From Nocardia acididurans (GTDB lineage: Bacteria; Actinomycetota; Actinomycetes; Mycobacteriales; Mycobacteriaceae), in contig NZ_JAERRJ010000002.1 of the NCBI RefSeq assembly GCF_016741815.1, positions 310,001 through 374,000 of the forward strand: a stretch of DNA of 64,000 bases, given 5' to 3'. Each line of letters begins with the position of its first letter. The stretch's first letter is position 1. A program made the position numbers and the translations under genes. This document shows positions 9,801-17,162 of this stretch, piece by piece. The notes beneath the pieces were generated by a model. That model searched no databases, had not been told where the DNA came from, and was given only the letters and a program-made list of their open reading frames with translations.

Positions 9801-10459
9801 GCGGTGAGCGCCGCGCCGATCTCGGAGCCGACCAGCATGGTGCCGGTGGTCTCCATGGTCACGTGCGTGATGATCGGAATGCGGCGACCGGCCTGGACCA
9901 TGGCGTGGTGGCTGCCGACGACGGCGGCTTTCACCTGGAGCAGGTCCTGGCAGGTCTCCACCAGAATCGCGTCCGCGCCGCCGTCGAGCATGCCGAGCGC
10001 GGCCTCGGTGTAGGCGTCGCGCAGGGAGTGATACGGCGCGTGACCGAGGGTCGGCAGCTTGGTGCCGGGACCCATCGACCCCAGTACATAGCGCGGGGTG
10101 CCGTCGGCGGACGGCCCCATCTCGTCGGCGACCTCACGCGCCAGACGAGTGCCGCGCTCGGACAGATCGCGGATCCGGTCCTGGATGTCGTAGTCGGCGA
10201 GGTTGGGCAGATTGCAGCCGAAGGTATTGGTCTCGACCGCGTCCGCACCCGCCTCGAAGTACGCGCGGTGAATATGTCGCAGCACGTCAGGGCGGGTTTC
10301 ATTGAGAATCTCATTGCAGCCCTCGAGGCCGCGGAAATCGTCGAGAGTCAGATCCGCGGCCTGCAACATGGTGCCCATCGCACCGTCCCCGATCACAACA
10401 CGCCGTCTGAGCGTGTCCATTAGGGTGGTGTCGAATTCGGCGCGGCTGCGTACTGACAT
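6881..10459 (-). CDS. metH: Cobalamin-dependent methionine synthase
   Basis: The protein makes methionine from homocysteine and 5-methyltetrahydrofolate with B12 as methyl carrier. All four modules are present in 1192 residues, the length known for the mycobacterial enzyme: homocysteine domain with zinc cysteines (GLNCATGP, GGCCGT near residue 297), pterin domain (MMIGERTNANGS onward), B12 cap and B12 domain with the lower-ligand motif DVHDIGKN near residue 740, and a C-terminal AdoMet reactivation domain (RYSFGYGACPDL). ATG 10459 gives the family N-terminus; a TTG 30 bases earlier stays in frame. No cobalamin riboswitch was recognised upstream. A PAC2 gene is divergent from it, as in mycobacteria. 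Confidence 0.97.
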   Translation of the reverse strand: MSVRSRAEFDTTLMDTLRRRVVIGDGAMGTMLQAADLTLDDFRGLEGCNEILNETRPDVLRHIHRAYFEAGADAVETNTFGCNLPNLADYDIQDRIRDLSERGTRLAREVADEMGPSADGTPRYVLGSMGPGTKLPTLGHAPYHSLRDAYTEAALGMLDGGADAILVETCQDLLQVKAAVVGSHHAMVQAGRRIPIITHVTMETTGTMLVGSEIGAALTALENLGIDMIGLNCATGPDEMSEHLRHLSKHATLPVSVMPNAGLPILGANGAEYPLTAEELAVSMVQFVSEFGLALVGGCCGTTPEHIRQVAEAVREVTPAVREPAHEPSVSSIYTSVPFEQDASIMMIGERTNANGSKAFRDAMLAGDWQKCVDIAKDQTRDGAHMLDLCVDYVGRDGTADMAELAARLATASTLPIMLDSTETPVLKAGLEHLGGRCAINSVNFEDGDGPESRYQQTMALVAEHGAAVVALTIDEEGQARTAEKKVEIAERLIADITGNWGLQESDIIIDTLTFTLGTGQEESRKDGIETIEAIRLLKRKHPEVQTTLGLSNISFGLNAAARQVLNSVFMHECVQAGLDSAIVHASKILPMSRIPEEQREVALDLVYDRRTEDYDPLAKLMELFEGVSAASSKASRAEELAALPLFERLERRIVDGDRNGLDVDLDEAMREVPPLQIINETLLSGMKTVGELFGSGQMQLPFVLQSAEVMKTAVAHLEPHMEATDDSGKGRIVLATVKGDVHDIGKNLVDIILSNNGYEVVNIGIKQPISAILDAATDKKADVVGMSGLLVKSTVIMKENLEEMNTRGVAQQFPVLLGGAALTRAYVEDDLTAVYDGDVHYARDAFEGLRLMDEIMTRKRGGGADPDSPEAIAEREKAAERKARRERSKRIAEQRKAAETPVEVPERSDVAADLPVAIPPFWGTRIVKGLSVNEYSVTLDERALFLGQWGLRGQRGGDGPSYEELVETEGRPRLRYWLDRLTAEGVLQHAAVVYGYFPAVSEGDDVIVLTEPKPDAPERYRFTFPRQQRDRFLCIADFIRSRELAEQTGQVDVLPFQLVTMGQPIADFANVLFAENNYRDYLEVHGIGVQLTEALAEFWHRRIREELTVEGHAVAEDDPSDVLDYFKLGYRGARYSFGYGACPDLEDRAKLVDLLDAGRIGVMLSEELQLHPEQSTDAFVLLHPEAKYFNA

Positions 10460-10580
10460 GTACTCAAGAGTAAAGGGAGCAGCGGACAATCCACGCCCCG
10501 GTCCAGCGCACCGGCCCCACAGTCACCACACCCTCCGGTTCAACCACCGCGGCCTCGGCCCACAGCCACCACACCCTCAT

Positions 10581-10673
10581 GGTTCGCGGCCGTCTCGATT
10601 CTGGACCGACGGAGCGGGGGAGCGAAGCGGAGGAGCGGAGGAGGGAAGAATCGAGACCTCAGGGCCGCGAACC
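10581..10673. repeat. Long imperfect inverted repeat between metH and the PAC2 gene
   Basis: Left arm 10581-10602 reads ggttcgcggcc then gtctcgattct. The right arm carries the exact complements agaatcgagac at 10647-10657 and ggccgcgaacc at 10663-10673, separated by a 5-base bulge. The loop (about 44 bases) is purine rich with repeated ggagcgaagcg-like words, one more of which follows at 10679. It looks like a dispersed palindromic element or a long-stem RNA. The rest of the 10490-10752 interval shows no gene. Confidence 0.55.
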
Positions 10674-10752
10674 CGCCCGGAGCGAAGCGCAGGGCAATCG
10701 GATACAGTGCGTCGCTGGCGCGTCAATCGACGGCACACCGTAGGCTGACCGG

Positions 10753-11646
10753 GTGAACGCCAGTGAATCCCCGGTGCCACCCGATTCGGACCTGCCTACG
10801 CTGCGGGATCCGGTGCTCGTCGCCGCCTTCGAGGGGTGGAACGACGCGGCCGACGCGGCCAGTGGCGCGGTCGAACATCTGGAGCTGATCTGGGACTCGC
10901 AGCCGCTGGCGGAGCTGGACTCCGAGGACTACTACGACTATCAGGTGAACCGGCCCACCGTGCGCCAGGTGGACGGGGTCACGCGCGAGATCCAGTGGCC
11001 GTCGACCATGCTCTCGGTGTGCTCGCCCCCCGGCAGTGATCGCGATGTGGTGCTGCTGCGCGGGGTCGAACCGAATATGCGGTGGCGCAGCTTCTGCAAC
11101 GACCTGCTCGAATTCGTGGAGCAGCTCGGGGTGTCCACCGTGGTCATCCTGGGTGCGCTGCTCGCCGACACCCCGCACACCCGGCCGGTGCCGGTGACGG
11201 GCACCGCCTACAGCAAGGAAGCCGCCGAGCGGTTCAACCTCGAGCAGACCCGCTACGAGGGGCCGACCGGCATCACCGGCGTACTCCAGGACGCCTGCGT
11301 GCGCGCCGGGGTGCCCGCTATCTCCTTCTGGGCCGCCGTGCCGCACTACGTGTCGCAGCCGCCGAACCCGAAGGCGGTCATCGCGCTGCTGCACCGCGTG
11401 GAAGATGTGCTCGATGTCGAGGTTCCGCTGGGCGGCCTGCCCGAACAGGCCGAGGAGTGGGAGGCCACGGTCAACGAGATGACCACCGGTGATGAGGAGA
11501 TCGCGGAGTACGTGCGCTCGCTGGAGGAGCGCGGCGACGCCGAGATCGATCTCAACGACGCCATGGCCAAGATCGACGGCGACGCCATCGCGGCGGAATT
11601 CGAGAAGTACCTGCGCCGGCGCGGGCGCGGCGGCTTCGGCCTCTGA
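10753..11646 (+). CDS. PAC2 family protein (proteasome assembly chaperone 2-like)
   Basis: The 297-residue protein opens with the PAC2 signature LRDPVLVAAFEGWNDAADAA and contains GVEPNMRWRSFCNDLLEF and VVILGALLADTPHTRPVPV. The fold is shared with archaeal and eukaryotic proteasome assembly chaperones. Actinobacteria have a 20S proteasome, so a link is possible, but the bacterial function is not established. The acidic C-terminal third (EYVRSLEERGDAEIDLNDAM) is helical. The start is GTG 10753. The mycobacterial homologue is also divergent from metH, which supports orthology. Confidence 0.88.
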   Translation: MNASESPVPPDSDLPTLRDPVLVAAFEGWNDAADAASGAVEHLELIWDSQPLAELDSEDYYDYQVNRPTVRQVDGVTREIQWPSTMLSVCSPPGSDRDVVLLRGVEPNMRWRSFCNDLLEFVEQLGVSTVVILGALLADTPHTRPVPVTGTAYSKEAAERFNLEQTRYEGPTGITGVLQDACVRAGVPAISFWAAVPHYVSQPPNPKAVIALLHRVEDVLDVEVPLGGLPEQAEEWEATVNEMTTGDEEIAEYVRSLEERGDAEIDLNDAMAKIDGDAIAAEFEKYLRRRGRGGFGL

Positions 11647-11688
11647 TACACCGGTCGCGCAATCGCGCAGTCTCCGATCACCATTCGG

Positions 11689-11728
11689 CCATGGCGGCGG
11701 TCACAGTGAGAGCTGATCGCCGCCATGG
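11689..11728 (+). terminator. Hairpin after the PAC2 gene
   Basis: An 11-bp perfect inverted repeat (ccatggcggcg / cgccgccatgg) with an 18-base loop starts 43 bp past the PAC2 stop codon. There is no clear T run, as is common in actinobacteria. It is a candidate terminator. Confidence 0.45.
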
Positions 11729-12090
11729 ATCGAATGACCTCGCCACGGATCGTCGAGCATCTGCGCGGATTCGGCGACCAACCGGCGGTCCGGACGAACC
11801 GGGGCAATCGCCGGGCCGCCCGTCCGCCGCCTGGTGGCGCCGGCCGCCCGCAACGACATCGGTTCGCTCGTAGCGTATCTCGGCGCGTTGGAGGCAGAAT
11901 GCGTCGTGCCGCTGGCGAATTCACTCGGCGACGAGCTCGTGCGCGTCCACGACCCGGATATCGCCCTCGAGGCCCGCGTGGACGGCGCGACACCCGAGCC
12001 GCGGGTGCGCCGCGACGGCTCGGCACACACCCTGCACCCGGAACTGCAGTCCCATACACCTTCGAGCTGCTCGAGCGCATAGGTTTCGAG
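11725..12090 (+). pseudogene. Decayed AMP-dependent synthetase N-terminal remnant
   Basis: No intact gene occupies this stretch, but fragments in different frames resemble the N-terminus of acyl-activating enzymes. One is MTSPRIVEHLRGFGDQPAVRT in the frame of 11725. Then, in the frame of 11834, come VAYLGALEAECVVPLAN and a DPDIALEARVDG ... TLHPEL segment like the part just before the AMP-binding P-loop. The phosphate-binding loop itself and the whole remainder are missing. This reads as a frameshifted and truncated gene. The family call is from pattern memory only and is tentative. Confidence 0.35.
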
Positions 12091-12183
12091 CGAATGTCCT
12101 TACCCTCTTCGAGGTACATCACCCAGGCCGGCGGCAGACTCGCCCCCGAGCGGGTTCGCCACCACGCCCGGCTCGCCGCCCGA

Positions 12184-12600
12184 ATGGCCTACCTCGATAC
12201 CTCGACGCTGCTGCGGGCGGTGGCCATCCTCGCCGTACTCGGCTCGCGCATCGGGCTTTTCGTGCCGTGGGGCGGGGCGCATGTGCTGCCGGCGGTGGTG
12301 GGGTACAACTTCGCGCGTTTCGCGGTGACCAGTGCGCCCGCGGTGCGGCGAATGCGCACCACCGCACGGACTCTCGCGCTCATCGCGGTGCCGACCGCCG
12401 TCTGGGTGCTGCTGACGCTGCCGTTCAGCGACTATTACGGCTGGCAGAATGTGCTGCTGCTCAACAAGATTCTGTATCTGCTGCACTGGCAGGTGTATCC
12501 GCTGTTCGGCGAGCAGCACGTGGCCGCGCTGGTGGTGTCGCCGGCGGCCGGGGTCACGGCCGCGCGACTGGTGGCGCTGACACGGAATGCTGCTGTGGCG
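12184..12600 (+). pseudogene. Truncated membrane acyltransferase (acyltransferase 3-like) remnant
   Basis: From ATG 12184 the frame codes for a membrane segment resembling acyltransferase-3 proteins: MAYLDTSTLLRAVAILAVL, then WGGAHVLPAVVGYNFARF, and LALIAVPTAVWVLLTLPFSDYYGWQNVLLLNKILYL in pieces. Only about 120-140 residues remain, against 350-400 in the family. The frame then runs on through unrelated low-complexity sequence to 12783 and over the end of a gene on the other strand. Together with the preceding AMP-ligase fragment it suggests a lost acyl-transfer cluster. Confidence 0.45.
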
Positions 12601-12647
12601 CGGAGTGTCAGGAGCGGAAAACCGGGGTCCAGCCGGTGGATGCTCCT

Positions 12648-12686
12648 TCGACCGGACCGGTCGGTGGTCTCTCGACCGGACCGGTC
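12648..12686. repeat. Two 15-bp direct repeats
   Basis: tcgaccggaccggtc occurs at 12648-12662 and again at 12672-12686, 24 bp apart, with a 9-base spacer. The second copy covers the stop codon of the minus-strand mini-gene. It may be a remnant of a duplication at the edge of the decayed region. Confidence 0.6.
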
Positions 12687-12990
12687 AGTGTTCCACGGCC
12701 CAGATCTGGGCCGCCGCCTCGTGCGCCAGTTTCGCGATCAGCAGATCGCGCGGAATCGTCTGGCCGGCAAGGTGATCGAGTGACGGGACCACGACGTGGT
12801 GCGCATCGGCACGCTTGAGTTCGGCGGTCAGCTCCGCAAACGCGGTGCCATCGCCAGGGGTCGACTCATGGAACGTGGCGGCGAAGCACAATCCTGCCGA
12901 TTGGGCCAGGCTGGTCATGGCGTTCTCCAGCTCTTCGCTGCGGCCATCGGCCAGATCGTCACGCACGTACCCATAGATCAACGCTTCCAC
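12685..12990 (-). CDS. Small protein resembling the N-terminus of serine resolvases
   Basis: The 101-residue protein begins at GTG 12990 behind ACGGAGG. Its start, ALIYGYVRDDL, and the later ELTAELKRADAHHVVVPSLDHLAG recall the resolvase N-terminal fold (YxR near the start, VVxxxDRL), but the catalytic serine context is not seen and the DNA-binding part is absent. It is too short to be a recombinase. It is divergent from an XRE/TPR regulator, with a perfect palindrome in between. I infer a regulatory or partner role with that regulator; no function is established. Confidence 0.65.
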   Translation of the reverse strand: MEALIYGYVRDDLADGRSEELENAMTSLAQSAGLCFAATFHESTPGDGTAFAELTAELKRADAHHVVVPSLDHLAGQTIPRDLLIAKLAHEAAAQIWAVEH

Positions 12991-13069
12991 CCGAACCTCC
13001 GTTGGATTGGGGATCGCTGTTCTGAAGTGTGCCCGTCTCGAGTGTGGCGTACTCGTAAATGCAATTGCA

Positions 13070-13089
13070 GATGTCAACCCACTGACATC
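13070..13089. promoter_or_regulatory. Palindrome between divergent genes, candidate operator
   Basis: gatgtca and tgacatc flank a 6-base spacer (13070-13076 and 13083-13089). A second small palindrome, gcaattgc, sits at 13061-13068. Both lie in the 151-bp interval between the resolvase-like gene and the XRE/TPR regulator, so they could be the binding sites of that regulator. Confidence 0.5.
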
Positions 13090-13141
13090 CAGGTGCCCTA
13101 TCCGGGTCCATCGATCGTTAACTGGTGAGATACTACAGAGC

Positions 13142-14374
13142 GTGTCCGCTGGTGATGATCGACCTGTCTGGGCTGTCCGAATGCGCGCTGAACGCGATGC
13201 TCGGGGGTGGTCACAAGCCGACGCGGTGCGCGCGATGCGCGGGAAATCCACCCACAATCTCCCCACCGACAGCACACTGCTGCGCAATTGGCGGCGCTGG
13301 GAATCCGGCGAATCCCGCCCGGACGACTTCTACGCGCCGATCATCGCGGCGGCATTCGACACGGTCACGGCCGCCTTTTTCCCCAAGGCCCGGCCCAACC
13401 GCGACGATGAGCTGCTCTCGGCCACGGGGATGGACACCCTGGAGTTCATCGGCAGGCTGCGCATGTCCGATGTGTCCTCGGCGACGCTGGACGCCATCCG
13501 CATCACCGCCGATCGGCTCTGTTCGGAGTACCCCTGCTGCGACCCGCACGAGCTGCATGCCGAGGGCACGGCGTGGCTGCGCCGCATCACGTCCCTACTG
13601 GACGGACGACTGACACTCGCCCAGCATCGTGAAGTTCTCGTACTGGCCGGTTGGGTCGCACTCCTGGTCGGCTGCGTCGACTACGACCTGGGCTGGCGCA
13701 CCGCCGCCGAGGCCACCCGCCGGGCCGCCCTGTCCCTGGGCCAGGAGGCCGAGCACGCCGAAATCATCGGCTGGGGTGCGGAAATGGCCGCTTGGTTCGC
13801 TCTGACCCAGGCGAACTATCGCGGGGCCATCGAAACGGCCGAGGGCTCGTTCGCCGCCACCGGGAATCTCGGCGTCGGCGTCCAGCTGGCCGCCCAGCGC
13901 GCCAAGGCGTGGGCGCGCCTCGGCGACCGCCGCGAGGTGGAAAAGGCGCTCGCCCAAGGCCGTTCGATCTTGGATAAATTGGACCATCCTGCCAATGTGG
14001 ACAATCATTTCGTGGTCGATCCGCAGAAGTTCGACTTCTACGCCATGGACTGCTGCCGGGTTGCCGGAGATGATCGTGAAGCGGAAAGTTATGCCCGCCA
14101 AGTAATTCTGAGTTCAACCCGACCGGACGGAACTATTCGCAAACCCATGCGCGTCTCCGAAGCCCATCTCACCCTCGCGGTGGTAGCCGTCCGCGATCGC
14201 AATCTCGAGCTCGCACTCGACGAGGGCATGCGCGCATTTGCCGGAAAGCGCCGCTCCCTTCCCTCACTCATGTGGATAGCCGGTGAAACCGCGCGCGAAA
14301 TGATCGAACGCTTCCCCGGCGACCCCCGCACCCGCACCTACCTCGACCAGCTGCGCGCCCTGGCCGCCGGATAA
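13142..14374 (+). CDS. XRE-family helix-turn-helix regulator with TPR-like C-terminal region
   Basis: GTG 13142 gives a 410-residue protein. Residues 10-50 form an XRE domain (MRAERDARGWSQADAVRAM ... LRNWRRWESGESRP). The rest is all alpha-helical with repeated AEAT/AEII/AIETAEGSFAATG helices of TPR type, as in regulators that sense a small ligand or peptide. Similar proteins in actinomycetes control secondary metabolism or development, but the target is unknown. No ribosome site stands before the GTG; translation may be leaderless. The palindrome at 13070 lies just upstream. Confidence 0.8.
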   Translation: MSAGDDRPVWAVRMRAERDARGWSQADAVRAMRGKSTHNLPTDSTLLRNWRRWESGESRPDDFYAPIIAAAFDTVTAAFFPKARPNRDDELLSATGMDTLEFIGRLRMSDVSSATLDAIRITADRLCSEYPCCDPHELHAEGTAWLRRITSLLDGRLTLAQHREVLVLAGWVALLVGCVDYDLGWRTAAEATRRAALSLGQEAEHAEIIGWGAEMAAWFALTQANYRGAIETAEGSFAATGNLGVGVQLAAQRAKAWARLGDRREVEKALAQGRSILDKLDHPANVDNHFVVDPQKFDFYAMDCCRVAGDDREAESYARQVILSSTRPDGTIRKPMRVSEAHLTLAVVAVRDRNLELALDEGMRAFAGKRRSLPSLMWIAGETAREMIERFPGDPRTRTYLDQLRALAAG

Positions 14375-14400
14375 CGGACACGCCAGCTACTCTCCAGCAC

Positions 14401-15183
14401 ATGGACTTCAGTCTGTGGAAGTGCGCGCTCTCCGGCCACGAGACCTACGCCCCGGACGAACCCGAACTCGCCGCCCGGCTGCATGTCACCACCCCGGCCG
14501 GGGGCACCTGGCGCTGTCTGCGCTGCGGCGACTTCGTCCTCGGCGAGCCGCGCGGGCACGGCCCCGCCGACAGCGCCCCCGAGGTCCCGCGCGGCCGGCT
14601 GCTGCGCGACCGCTTCATCATGCGACTGCTGGCCGCCGAGCGCCTGCTGCGCGCCCTGGTCCTGATCCTGCTCGGCCTGGGCGTGCTGAAGCTGCGCGGC
14701 TCCCAGGACCGCTGGAAAGGCAAGTGGGAGGAGGAGTTCCCGCTCATCGAACAGCTCGCCGACCAGATCGGCTGGAACCCCGACCATTCCAAGATCGTCG
14801 GATGGATCGACCGCGCCTTCAGCTTCACCCCGAAAACCCTCGCCTGGGTCGCGGTGGCCCTGTTCGCCTACGCCGCAATCCAAATCATCGAGGCGGTCGG
14901 CCTCTGGCTGGTGAAACGCTGGGGCGAATACTTCGCCGTCATCGCCACCAGCATCTTCCTTCCCCTCGAGATCTACGAGCTCACCGAGAAGGTCACCGTT
15001 CTGCGCGTCGGCGCGCTGGTGGTGAACCTGGCCGCGGTCACCTGGCTGCTCTGGTCCAAGCGTCTGTTCGGCCTCAACGGCGGCGCACGCTCCTACTACG
15101 CCGAGCACCACACCGAGAGCCTCCTCACCGTGGAACGCGCCGCCGCGGCCGCCGAAGCTCCCGCACCCCACCGGAATTCATGA
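14401..15183 (+). CDS. DUF2127 family integral membrane protein
   Basis: The 260-residue protein has an N-terminal region with a C-x2-C pair (CLRCGDF) and an earlier WKCALSGHE, then four hydrophobic segments: LLRALVLILLGLGVLKL, LAWVAVALFAYAAIQII, WGEYFAVIATSIFLPLEIYEL and VGALVVNLAAVTWLLWSKRLF. The helices follow the DUF2127 pattern. No function is known. The cysteines could form a small zinc ribbon on the cytosolic side. ATG 14401 starts 26 bp after the preceding regulator gene; the 3' end overlaps the ABC-F gene by 6 bp. Confidence 0.8.
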   Translation: MDFSLWKCALSGHETYAPDEPELAARLHVTTPAGGTWRCLRCGDFVLGEPRGHGPADSAPEVPRGRLLRDRFIMRLLAAERLLRALVLILLGLGVLKLRGSQDRWKGKWEEEFPLIEQLADQIGWNPDHSKIVGWIDRAFSFTPKTLAWVAVALFAYAAIQIIEAVGLWLVKRWGEYFAVIATSIFLPLEIYELTEKVTVLRVGALVVNLAAVTWLLWSKRLFGLNGGARSYYAEHHTESLLTVERAAAAAEAPAPHRNS

Positions 15184-16830
15184 TCGAGGAACGCTGCGGG
15201 TGGTGACGGCGGCCGCGAGGGTGAGGGTGGGCCAGGTGCGGACGTCGCGGCGGAGTTGGCGGTCGTGCGTGGCGATCACCACGGCGGCTCGCGTCGCGCC
15301 CAGCGCCTCGGTGAGCTCGTCCACCAGGGTGATGGACAGGTGGTTGGTGGGCTCGTCGAGCAGGAGGGCGTGCGGGCGGGCCGCCAGGGCGCAGGCGAGG
15401 TCCAGGCGGCGCTGCTGACCCATGGAGAGGTCACCGACTGGTTTGTTCTGTTCACGGGAGCTCAGCAGGCCCAGGGCGGACAGGCCGAGGACCTCGTCCG
15501 CACGGAGCAGGCCCGCCGTCACCAGCCGCGCGGTGTGCGCGGCGTAGACGTCACGGGCGCGGCGGTGTAGCGGGTGCCGGGATTCTTGCTGTAGCAAGTG
15601 GATTCGCGCCTTGCGCGCCCGATGCAGCTGTCCCGCAGTCGGTTCCAGCGTGCCCGCGAGCACGGCCAGCAGGGTGGACTTGCCGGTACCGTTGTCGCCG
15701 GTGATCACCAGACGATCGCCCGAATCCAGGGACAGATCGACCGGGTCGGTGAGACGCCCGTCGACCTGAACCTGATCCGTGCGGACCAGGGTCACGCCCG
15801 GCGCCGCGGGCAATTCGGGCATGGTGAAGCGTTGCGGCGGGGTCGGCGCGGTGATCCGATGGCGATCCAGCTCGTCCTGGCGGCGGTGCACCGCGCGGGC
15901 CAGCGAGCCGGCGCGGGTGGCCCGCGCATGCTTACCGGTGCCCTTCTCGGGACGCCAGCCGGAGACCAAACGGTTCTGCGCTTCGGACAGATCCTGGGCG
16001 AGCCTGGTCTGTTCGGACTGCTGCTGTGCGTATTCGTGCTCCCAGCGGTCCCTTTCGGCCGCGCGGCCCTCGCGGTATCCGGCGTAGCCGCCGCCGTACA
16101 CGCGCGGCAGACCGTCCCGGGTCGGATCCAGGTCGAGGAGGGTGTCGGCCACGTCGGACAGCAGGGCCCGATCGTGGCTGACGATCACCACCGCGCCGGG
16201 ATACGCCCGCAGGCGGCTCGTCAGGAATTCCAGGGCGGACAGGTCGAGATGATTGGTCGGCTCGTCCAGGAGCAGGAAATCGTCGCCCGCGGAGAGCAGG
16301 ACGGCGAGGCGTACGCGATAGCGCTGCCCCACCGACAGCGTCGCGAGCGGACGGGTGCGATCGGTCTGTGCTCCCAGGCCCTCGAGCGCCACATCGACGC
16401 GCCGGTCGGCATCCCAGGCGTCCAGGATCTGCACGAGATCCAGTGCGGCGCTGTATTTCTCGTCGGAACCGGGCACGCCGTCCGCGAGTTCGGCTGTGGC
16501 GTCGTCGAGTTCGCGCAGGGCAGCGCGCGCGGCGGCGAGGTGCCCGTCGATGACGTCGCCGACGGTGCGCTCGTCCTGGTCGGGCATTTCCTGGGTGGCC
16601 AGGGCCAGCGAGCCGATGCGTTGCACGCGGCCTTCGTCCGAGGTGAGCAGTCCGGCCAGGACCTGCAGCAGCGTGGATTTGCCGCGGCCGTTCTCGCCGA
16701 CGATCGCCCACCGGGAACCCGGGGAGACGGTCAGGTCGACGCCGTCGAGCACGACGGTCTCGCCGCGCTGCACGCGGACCGCGGAACAGGTCAATTGCGC
16801 CCGGGAACGGGCAGGGTGATTGTGCGTCAT
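15178..16830 (-). CDS. ABC-F ribosomal protection / translation factor
   Basis: Two ATPase domains without membrane segments, 550 residues: Walker A GENGRGKST (45-53) and GDNGTGKST, signatures LSVGQRYR and LSMGQQRR, Walker B LLLDEPTNHLD and LLLDEPTNHLS. The charged linker with HARATRAGSLARAVHRRQDEL between the domains is the tRNA-interaction linker of ABC-F proteins. Members of this group eject macrolides, lincosamides or pleuromutilins from the ribosome. ATG 16830 follows CGGAGGAAGACC. A 160-base structured leader with a 7-codon reading frame precedes it, which supports antibiotic-induced attenuation and a resistance role. Confidence 0.92.
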   Translation of the reverse strand: MTHNHPARSRAQLTCSAVRVQRGETVVLDGVDLTVSPGSRWAIVGENGRGKSTLLQVLAGLLTSDEGRVQRIGSLALATQEMPDQDERTVGDVIDGHLAAARAALRELDDATAELADGVPGSDEKYSAALDLVQILDAWDADRRVDVALEGLGAQTDRTRPLATLSVGQRYRVRLAVLLSAGDDFLLLDEPTNHLDLSALEFLTSRLRAYPGAVVIVSHDRALLSDVADTLLDLDPTRDGLPRVYGGGYAGYREGRAAERDRWEHEYAQQQSEQTRLAQDLSEAQNRLVSGWRPEKGTGKHARATRAGSLARAVHRRQDELDRHRITAPTPPQRFTMPELPAAPGVTLVRTDQVQVDGRLTDPVDLSLDSGDRLVITGDNGTGKSTLLAVLAGTLEPTAGQLHRARKARIHLLQQESRHPLHRRARDVYAAHTARLVTAGLLRADEVLGLSALGLLSSREQNKPVGDLSMGQQRRLDLACALAARPHALLLDEPTNHLSITLVDELTEALGATRAAVVIATHDRQLRRDVRTWPTLTLAAAVTTRSVPRS

Positions 16831-16892
16831 GGTCTTCCTCCGGGCACCCGTCATCCACGAGAGGTGGGAAGGGGTGTGCCGTCGTCGATGAG

Positions 16893-16909
16893 GCGCGCCG
16901 CGGGCGCGC
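16893..16909 (-). promoter_or_regulatory. Second leader hairpin of the ABC-F gene
   Basis: Arms gcgcgcc and ggcgcgc (7 bp, 3-base loop) lie 63 bases before the ABC-F start codon. It could be part of an alternative fold with the upstream hairpin. Confidence 0.4.
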
Positions 16910-16922
16910 GAGGACATCGAGG

Positions 16923-16959
16923 CGGGCCAGTACCCGTCCGCAGGGCGGACGTGGGCCCG
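16923..16959 (-). terminator. Attenuator-like hairpin in the ABC-F leader
   Basis: Nested stems: an inner 7-bp stem (cgtccgc / gcggacg, 3-base loop at 16942-16944) and an outer 6-bp stem (cgggcc / ggcccg). It begins 6 bases after the stop codon of the 7-codon leader frame. This is the geometry expected for ribosome-stalling attenuation. Confidence 0.5.
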
Positions 16960-16965
16960 GAGGGA

Positions 16966-16989
16966 TCAGCCGAAGTAGAGATATTGCAC
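16966..16989 (-). CDS. Seven-codon leader peptide (MQYLYFG) before the ABC-F gene
   Basis: GTG 16989 opens a frame coding M-Q-Y-L-Y-F-G and a TGA. The -10 hexamer TAGGGT ends 6 bases before the GTG, so the transcript would start on it and the peptide would be translated leaderless. The stop lies 6 bases before a hairpin. Short aromatic-rich leaders are known upstream of ribosome-protection and Erm genes, where drug-stalled ribosomes change the leader fold. The peptide itself is read from sequence; its role is inference. Confidence 0.5.
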   Translation of the reverse strand: MQYLYFG

Positions 16990-16995
16990 GAGCGG

Positions 16996-17034
16996 ACCCT
17001 AGCAAGGTCGCGTCGCGCACCCAAGTCATTTATG
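16996..17034 (-). promoter_or_regulatory. Sigma-70-like promoter with AT-rich upstream element (WhiB7-like)
   Basis: Read on the minus strand: -35 TTGGGT (17019-17024), a 17-base spacer, and -10 TAGGGT (16996-17001). An AT-rich ATAAAT (17028-17033) sits 3 bases above the -35. AT-rich sequence just upstream of the -35 is the hallmark of WhiB7-activated promoters, and ABC-F genes belong to that regulon in mycobacteria. Confidence 0.5.
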
Positions 17035-17162
17035 GGGGTTTCGGTGCCGTGGGCCACACCCGACCTGCATTCATGTCGGATTCGCGTGAAAGATCGGGAT
17101 CTGGCACGCCGACACCCGGCGCAATTCCGAACCGGTCGGCAGGCAGTACTACTCTTCGTCCG

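Noticed and set aside
6395..10423. Open frame of 1342 codons on the plus strand opposite metH
   Set aside because: MetH is unmistakable on the minus strand; the plus frame is a low-complexity His/Gln/Gly-rich antisense artefact.
10460..10752. Cobalamin or SAM riboswitch upstream of metH
   Set aside because: No B12-box or SAM-type core was recognised; only the bulged inverted repeat, which lies toward the divergent gene.
11346..12122. A 258-codon minus-strand frame over the decayed region
   Set aside because: Arg/Pro/Ser-rich composition, overlaps the PAC2 gene end and shows no domain.
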